In this document: piece after piece, positions 11,744 to 18,220 of the stretch
Position numbering within the stretch: the stretch's first letter is position 1
How the letters are laid out: the number at the start of each line of letters is the position of its first letter
Origin: Conidiobolus incongruus B7586
Taxonomy: Eukaryota > Entomophthoromycota > Entomophthoromycetes > Entomophthorales > Conidiobolaceae
DNA: 18,220 bases
Direction: 5' to 3'
Assembly: GCA_000697335.1 (NCBI GenBank)
Contig: JNEM01014970.1
Coordinates: forward strand, 1-18,220
Notes under the pieces: model-generated
The model's input: the letters and a program-made list of their open reading frames with translations, nothing else
Told to the model about the DNA's origin: nothing
Database searches by the model: none
Made by a program: the position numbers and the translations under genes

Positions 11744-11770
11744 AAATATATAATATAATATTATATATTT
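11744..11770. repeat. Inverted repeat, 11-base arms
   Basis: AAATATATAAT (11744-11754) and ATTATATATTT (11760-11770) flank a 5-base spacer. The arms are all A/T, so a chance origin is likely. Confidence 0.55.
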
Positions 11771-12631
11771 ACGTTATTTTATAATTTTTTTAAAACCTTT
11801 TATAAACAGGATAAAGAAAGCATTTTGATAGATTGTACAAAGGTTTTTTTGATAAAAGCTATTCCAAATATCATTATAGTTAAATGGGGATAGTTATGAT
11901 ATCATGATAATGAATTTTAATTTTAGATATGCTTTGATATATATTAATAATTGATTTTATATATATTCGATCAGAAATTGATATCAGCAATTGATTAAAT
12001 ATTAATATTGTTCAAACTTTTCATGAAGAGTTGATATCTATATCATATTTAACACACTTAATTTTAACTGCAATCAATGGAATAATATCACCAAAAAAAT
12101 ATTAAAAATGAAATTGTAACTAAAATATCAAATTATAAAATATTAGCAAAGTTAAATGTGTTTGAAATTTTTAAATTTGTACTATCTGTACTCTTGGCTG
12201 TAACTTAATTTTTGATTAAATTTACTATAAATATTTATTCATAATACATTGAATTAAATTAATTTAAATTTTTGGTATTTTTTTATACCTGAAATAATTG
12301 ATCTTATTTACAGTCGAAATTAAATATAATTATTAATACAAAATTTACAAAAATAATAAAATTAAGATATAATCAAAGCACTCTATTATTATTAGCTTTT
12401 TGCCATCGTATTGGTTAATTTTTAATATCTGAATAGTAGTTTTTTATCAATAACTCAATTTTGGTATTTTTAAATTAATATAATCTATTCGTTAAATTAT
12501 GTTATATGATAAAGCAATTCTTGTAATTGCCTAAAATATTTCAAATCATAGGTGTTATAATCTGATAAATATATTTGATATAGTAATTATTTCCATTTAT
12601 TTTAATCCAAATATTTTAATATATTTTTGGT

Positions 12632-12660
12632 TATATATATATATATTATATTATATTATA
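12632..12660 (+). repeat. TA-dinucleotide and ATATT-like microsatellite
   Basis: About eight TA units run into repeated TTATA units. Similar short TA runs lie at about 14511-14524, 14552-14566 and 17465-17479. They are common in DNA of this composition. Confidence 0.8.
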
Positions 12661-13559
12661 TTTTTAATCTAATACTCAAATTGGATTTATAGTTAAAACA
12701 TTATCTGGAAATTATTTTATTTTAAAGAATTAAGTTTATTATAAACTATTTTATTTTTTAAAATCTTAATAAAAAATGATATACTATTATTATAATGTAT
12801 AATACTCAATAACTATCTATGAATTAAATAGTTATTTATCATAATTTAGGAACAAAAAATATCTAGAAATCCAATATCAATTATAATAATTCAATATAAT
12901 AATATTGTTTCATTATGTTTAAATAAATTTTATCTAGTTATTTATATCATATATTAGTCTAATTTAAATAATATTTAAATATATATAATATTTTTGTATA
13001 ATTAATAATAGAATGATTGGGTAATTATTTAGATAGAAAAATATAATATATATTTATATATTTTATAATAAAAATAATTATTCAAAAGATAAATATTAGC
13101 GTTTAAAATATTTAAAAAATATTGGATAATTTGCCTTCTAGTTTAATATAATAAAATATATATTGTAATTTTGGGTATAATATTATTTCCTTAATATAAA
13201 ATATCCAAACAATTCTATTAAATTTAAATTCAGCTTTAATAGTAATATAATAATGAAATTTTAATAACTATTATTTGATATTATCATGAAAAACTGAAAT
13301 ATTAATTCTTTAAATAAATAAATTTAAATGATAAAAATATATTTAAGTCTTATATTATTACTCTATAATTTAAATAATGGGAATTTTTTATAATTGAAAA
13401 AAAACATTTTAATATATAAAAAATGGAAATAAATATATAACATAAAATTAATAGCTTCCTTTACTTCTAATAACTTTTTACTATACTATTAGCAAAGATC
13501 TAATACCTAAAATATAGTTTTTTTATTAAAAATTGAAATTTGATATTTTATAAACCAAT

Positions 13560-14500
13560 TAAATTTTCTTTCATATAAGCTAATTTTTTAATTACTTAAA
13601 ATAATTATAATGACATAAGTTATAATTTAAAGAATATATTAGATATGGTAGTTTTTTCAAGTTATTTTTGATTAGAATATTTTTTATTATATTAAATTTA
13701 TATATTTTATAATTATTATATAAAATATTAGGTTTTCTTAAATTATATTAAAAATTCTAATTAGAAATAGTATTATTTAAAAACAAATATAAAGTTTATT
13801 ATTAATTAACTTTATTTTAAGAATTAGATAAAAATAGCATATATTATTATAATTTATTATAATAGTTAATATTTATTTATCAATGAAGTATTTATTTAAA
13901 GGAATTTATAGAAAAGGTTAATTTGACTTAATTTAACACTTTGATTTATATTTTAATAAAAGATTATACAAAAGAGTTTAAGATTTTTTAATTATAATAA
14001 TTTATTGTAAAAGTTTTATTTTTTAACTATACCTTAGTAAATTTTATTTAATAGTAATTATTTTAATTCTTTTAAGTATTAATTATATTATAAGGTTTTT
14101 ATTTTATATTTTTATTAATTAGTTTTAATTTAAACTTTAATATATAAAAAATATTTATATAATTAATATTAAGGTGTTTTAATAACTATTTAAATAAAAA
14201 AAAGTGTTTTTTAATATTTTTTCAATTTATTAATGATTTAAAGAATAATAATTGAAATTAATCTTTTAGATTTTAATAAGTTTTAGGTAATTTCTCTTTT
14301 AATCTTAAAATAATTTATCTAGTGATAAATAATTAATATAAATAATATTTTATTATTAAAAGTTATTTGTAAATTTTAAATGATTTTAAAAGATTTATGG
14401 TTAAGTTTTATTAATACTAAAATAAAAAACTTTTGATGGTTCTTATTTAGTTTAAGAATAATTAAATAAATAACAAATTTTAAAAAATAATTTTTTAATT
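13560..14500. other. Extreme low-GC domain
   Basis: Six 60-base lines counted within 13681-14280 have 3-12% G+C, with 8 C against 20 G on the plus strand. No gene is supported. A 230-codon plus-strand frame free of TGA (13544-14236) is crowded with TAA/TAG and would encode no Ala or Glu. Confidence 0.6.
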
Positions 14501-15169
14501 AAAAAAATTATTATATATATATATAATTCAAAACTATTTATTTTCCTATTTGTTATATATATATATTTTTTTATTTAAAATTAATAATATGTTTGAAAAA
14601 TTAGAAATTAAAAAATTTCCCATTTTTTCAATTTTATGTTAATATTTTAAAGTTTGATTTTTAAAACTATAGTTATATTTGAGTTAATAAATGATAAAAA
14701 ATAAGAATATATAATTTTCAAACTTATATTTAAAAATAAATATTTAATTATTAGCATATAGCTCTACTTTATATATATTCCAAATAATATATCTTATTAT
14801 TATAAAAATAAAAATCTGTAATTTAATAATATCAAATTCAAATTAAAAATATTTTTAATCAGATTATATTTTAGTTAATATAATATTAACTTGTTCATAA
14901 TTTAGTCAAATCATCTAGTTAATTGATAAATAAATATTTATCATATATTAAAGACAATAATATATATAGTTCCAGTGCTAGTTATTATTAATGCATAAAA
15001 TAAGTGATTATGGAAAGTAAGGTACTGTTAGTTAATTATAACATTAAATCAAAAGTTTTATAAGATAAAAAATATTGGTATTTGATGAGAAGTCTGCTAA
15101 TCACTTATGGTTAGACTTATTACATCAATCTTTTTAGTATAATTATTGGCTAAAAATAGTATTGTGAGG
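14501..15169. other. AT-rich region before the hairpin island, no gene seen
   Basis: It contains TA microsatellites and otherwise unstructured AT-rich DNA. G+C rises gradually towards 15,170. Confidence 0.55.
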
Positions 15170-15300
15170 TAAAATAAGTTTTCGGGAGAATATGGCCTTT
15201 GGAGTAAAATGATATCTCCTCCGGGGTAACGTCCCCAAAAAGAAATAAATGGTGAGACAAAGATACTTCGGCGGGTTATCATCTAGGTAACCAAAGTATT
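15170..15300. other. GC-rich island with three successive hairpins; candidate structured RNA or relic
   Basis: Bases 15181-15240 are 28/60 G+C, in DNA that is otherwise mostly below 20%. Three stems follow one another. The first is GGAGA(A)TAT at 15185-15193 with ATATCTCC at 15212-15219 (8 pairs, one bulged A). The second is GGGG at 15223-15226 with CCCC at 15233-15236 (loop TAACGT). The third is ATACTT at 15263-15268 with AAGTAT at 15294-15299, enclosing GGTTA at 15274-15278 with TAACC at 15288-15292. I recognise no snRNA, tRNA, SRP, RNase P or telomerase RNA signature. A 61-codon ATG frame also crosses it on the minus strand (15097-15282) without a recognisable family. The strand of any RNA is unknown. 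Confidence 0.35.
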
Positions 15301-18220
15301 ATTAGCAAAAAAATAAACTATTAATAAAATGATAGAAATTATAAGTCAAACAGGGTGAATAAAAAGGAAGTAAAAACTAATTATAAATAACTTAAACCTA
15401 AATCTATTAAGCCTTATTGTTAATTTATATATCAAATTATCAAAGTTTCAAGATATCAAGGAAATATACTATTGTGCAAAAGATTAAATAAATATAATAA
15501 TATTATTAACATATAAAAAATTTTAGATTATTGTGATATTATAGCTATAAATATAAGGTTGGTTGTAAAAATTTAATACAATAAAATAAAAGTTTATAAA
15601 ATAATGGATATATAATTTGATAATAACGAGTTATCTATACTAATAAAATGAATGTAACATAATATCTAGCAGATACAAAATTAACAAAACATTAAAATTG
15701 ATAACGAATTTATTCAGTTAATGTGATTCTCTCAAACTTATTGCTGATATAAAATATAAATTATTTTACAGTTTTTGTGAACATATAACCAGTAACTATT
15801 TCAACTATTCATTGATATTTTTTGTTTATTACCTATAAAATTTCTTTAATACCTATAATTAAGAACAATTCAAAATTAAAGTTAGATAAAATTCAATATT
15901 GATATTAAAATATCCATTAAATTGATTAATCGGATAATAATTTAATAATAGAATATATATAAATAGATCCAAACTATAAAAAGAATCACGATAAATGATT
16001 AAGGAAATACTATAAATAAATCAATAGTTTTATTGTAATCCATGATCAAAATTATATATATCTCCAATTATTTATTTTTTATTATTAAATCAAATTAAAA
16101 TAGACTTGACAAAATTAATTATTTGATAGTAGTTTTTTAATATTTATATAGTTTATATTTACTATATTATGAGATATATTTTATAATATCAATTCAAAAA
16201 TAATAAATCAATTTAAATCAGAAAAATATGAGATGAATATCAGATTCACTGATGAATTTATTAATATTATATTCGACACTTTTCTCAAAATATAATTTTT
16301 TTACATTATTAATACAAGGTCATTAATATCTATTATTTTATTATAAATATATCATTTTAATATTTTATTCGACTAATTATTAACCTTTAATAATCATAAA
16401 AGTAGAGAATATTGAATTTAATATCAAATATCTCTTTTAATAAAATATTATATTAAAATTTTGGTATTGTTTTAAATAATCAGCATACATTTGAAATGTA
16501 AATAAAATTCAGAAATATTAACCCTTATTATTATCATATTAGTCAAAATATACTTTTAAATTAGGCTATTCTCGTTAATAATAATAATGATAGAAAAATC
16601 AAATTAAAACATAGATTGAATAATATTAAAGAGTCAATAATTTATATTTAATATATATAATATTAAAATAATAATAAAGCTGTTATTAAAAATATATTTG
16701 TTAAATATATCAATAAATGCTATTCAAAATTTAAATGATCAAATTATATTATTTTTATTTAAAAAATTTGTACTAGTTTAATAGATTATATATAAATAAT
16801 AAAAATACAATTTTAAGAATTATAAAAATATATTATTTCAGAAATTAATAACTAATATATATAAATTAATATTTTGATAAATATATTTAATATAAGTTGG
16901 GGAAAATATATCAATAATAGTAAATAATATATTTTATTTTATTAATCATTTGTTTATGATTTTAATGAAAAGAAATTATAAATAAAACATATTTCTTTAT
17001 ATATTATATTTTTAATTCATTAATATATTTATATGAATTTTATTTTAATAATAGTATAATTTTTTAATTTATTTAGCGAATATTTTATATATTGAAATTA
17101 ATATGATCTATAATTACCATATAAAATAATGCGTATCATAAATGTACTAGGAATATTGACTAAAAATCAATTAATTTCAAAAAGATATAAATTTATTTTT
17201 TAAGAAAAAAAAATAAAAATTAAGATAATAGAATATTTGATAGCAATATATTAAGGAATAATAGTTGATAAATGAAATTGAATTTACTATACCCCATAAA
17301 TATTATCTCTGTTAGATTTAATTTTTAAATTGATTATTAATTAAAAAATATATAATATATAATTATTCAAAAATTTAAAATCCTTAGTATTTGGTGATAT
17401 TACTATTAATTTCTTTAATCAATAGTTATATAAGATTTTCTTTTTATTAAGATAATCAGAGAATGATATATATATATATTTTATTATAAAAAGCATTTAT
17501 AAATATTTAATTCAATCAAAGTACTGAGTTTTAATATATTTTCAAAGATAATATTGTCAATTTATAGATATAAATTATATTTTAAATTGTTGAAAAATCT
17601 GAGGTAAATTACTTTTCAGTTGAGATTAATAAACGTAGCAGTTTAAAATAGTTTTAGGTATGAAATATTTTTCCATAAGTTACTTGTCAGTTTTGAAAGG
17701 TTTGGAAGGGTTTATAATCTAACTTTGAAAAAAAAATAAACTAAAATTAAAAGTTAATTTATTTTATTTAATTTGTAATAATGTTTTATTAGATAATATT
17801 TTTTTGAAAATAAACATATATTTGAATTTATTATATATCATAAATTAATAATTTATTATATTATATTTGATTATTAAATATTTTAAAAATTTATTCTTTT
17901 GTTTGAAAAAAATAAAAAAAATTTTAATTGGTTATTTAAATATTAGATTACTAATTGGAAATTAATTTCTTCATTATATCTATTTTTAATATTTAGTTTT
18001 AATTTTAGAAATTTAATTTTATCTTATTTATTTATATATATTGAGTTGATTAATATAATATAATAAATTTATATTCAATATAAAATTTGATAAATTCTTA
18101 TATATTACAATATAATCAAAATAATAGAATTTTATTTAAAATATTTAGAATATATAGATTATAATATTTTTTGTTGAATATAATAATTTTAATATAATAA
18201 TATTAAATTATAATTGGATT
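15301..18220. other. AT-rich region to the window end, no gene seen
   Basis: No frame, RNA or mobile element could be supported. A slightly G-richer patch at about 17600-17720, with AGGTTTGGAAGGG, carries no recognisable motif. Confidence 0.6.

Larger units (their letters stand above)
11063..13559. other. AT-rich region, no gene seen
   Basis: It holds long A/T runs, the inverted repeat at 11744-11770 and TA microsatellites. No frame with a gene-like residue mix was found. Confidence 0.6.

Noticed and set aside
13544-14236. 230-codon plus-strand frame free of TGA, which would be a gene if TAA/TAG meant Gln
   Set aside because: It has no Ala or Glu and very few Gly and Asp, and G shows no codon-position preference. 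The local base composition alone explains the scarcity of TGA in one frame.
15223-15245. CCCCAAAA as a telomerase RNA template
   Set aside because: The word occurs once, without the roughly one and a half repeat units a template needs, and no telomerase RNA pseudoknot or template-boundary stem is recognisable.
15097-15282. 61-residue minus-strand ATG frame containing a PYSPEN-like word reminiscent of mariner-type transposase tails
   Set aside because: The match is a few residues only, with no catalytic Asp motif or following NPIE. Other frames of the same island are equally open.
15263-15299. U1 or U5 snRNA start (ATACTT... on the minus strand)
   Set aside because: Only the first bases resemble these RNAs. 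The conserved U5 loop and the U1 stem-loop sequences are missing.
1-18220. Ciliate germline DNA with genes split by internally eliminated sequences
   Set aside because: The AT-rich surroundings suggested it, but the single gene needs only ordinary GT-AG introns and shows no TAA/TAG for Gln. A Euplotes-like germline cannot be fully excluded.
1-18220. Repeat-induced point mutation (RIP) in a fungus as the cause of the AT richness
   Set aside because: CA and TG dinucleotides (TCAA, TTGA words) remain common in most of the window, whereas RIP should deplete CpA. Only the extreme domain near 14 kb looks at all similar.

Overview
The window is 18.2 kb of very AT-rich eukaryotic DNA holding one gene I can defend. 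Most 60-base lines are only about 5 to 25% G+C. Against this, a block at about 6,430-7,600 is much richer (35% and 43% in two lines counted). It contains a three-exon gene on the minus strand for a heat-shock-factor-type (HSF) DNA-binding protein of 205 residues. I recovered the full domain by splicing two short GT-AG introns; the first two exons are too short to stand out as open frames.

Organism: an AT-rich eukaryote. All 11 glutamines of the gene are CAA or CAG, and the frame ends at TAG. This argues against ciliates that read TAA/TAG as glutamine (Tetrahymena, Paramecium and Oxytricha type). It fits the standard code; a Euplotes-type code (TGA = Cys) is not excluded. Introns of 52 and 113 bases with CTAA-type branch sites close to the 3' splice site would suit a fungus with AT-rich intergenic DNA, but I cannot name a lineage.

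Layout: 1-6,430 is AT-rich sequence without a convincing gene, apart from a small GC-richer island near 5,690-5,830. About 6,430-6,815 is the unusually GC-rich 3' flank of the gene, with coding-like texture on both strands. The gene lies at 6,816-7,598 with a possible TATA box at about 7,700. From 7,710 to 12,700 there are AT-rich sequence, short repeats and a second weak island (10,855-11,010). The part around 13,560-14,500 is an extreme low-GC domain (about 8%, with G above C). At 15,170-15,300 lies a 47% G+C island that can form three successive hairpins, the best candidate for an unrecognised RNA or relic. The rest, to 18,220, is AT-rich and empty as far as I can see.

No rRNA, tRNA, CRISPR array, complete transposon or virus-like element was recognised. 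The gene has no neighbours to suggest a pathway; its role is inferred from its DNA-binding domain alone.
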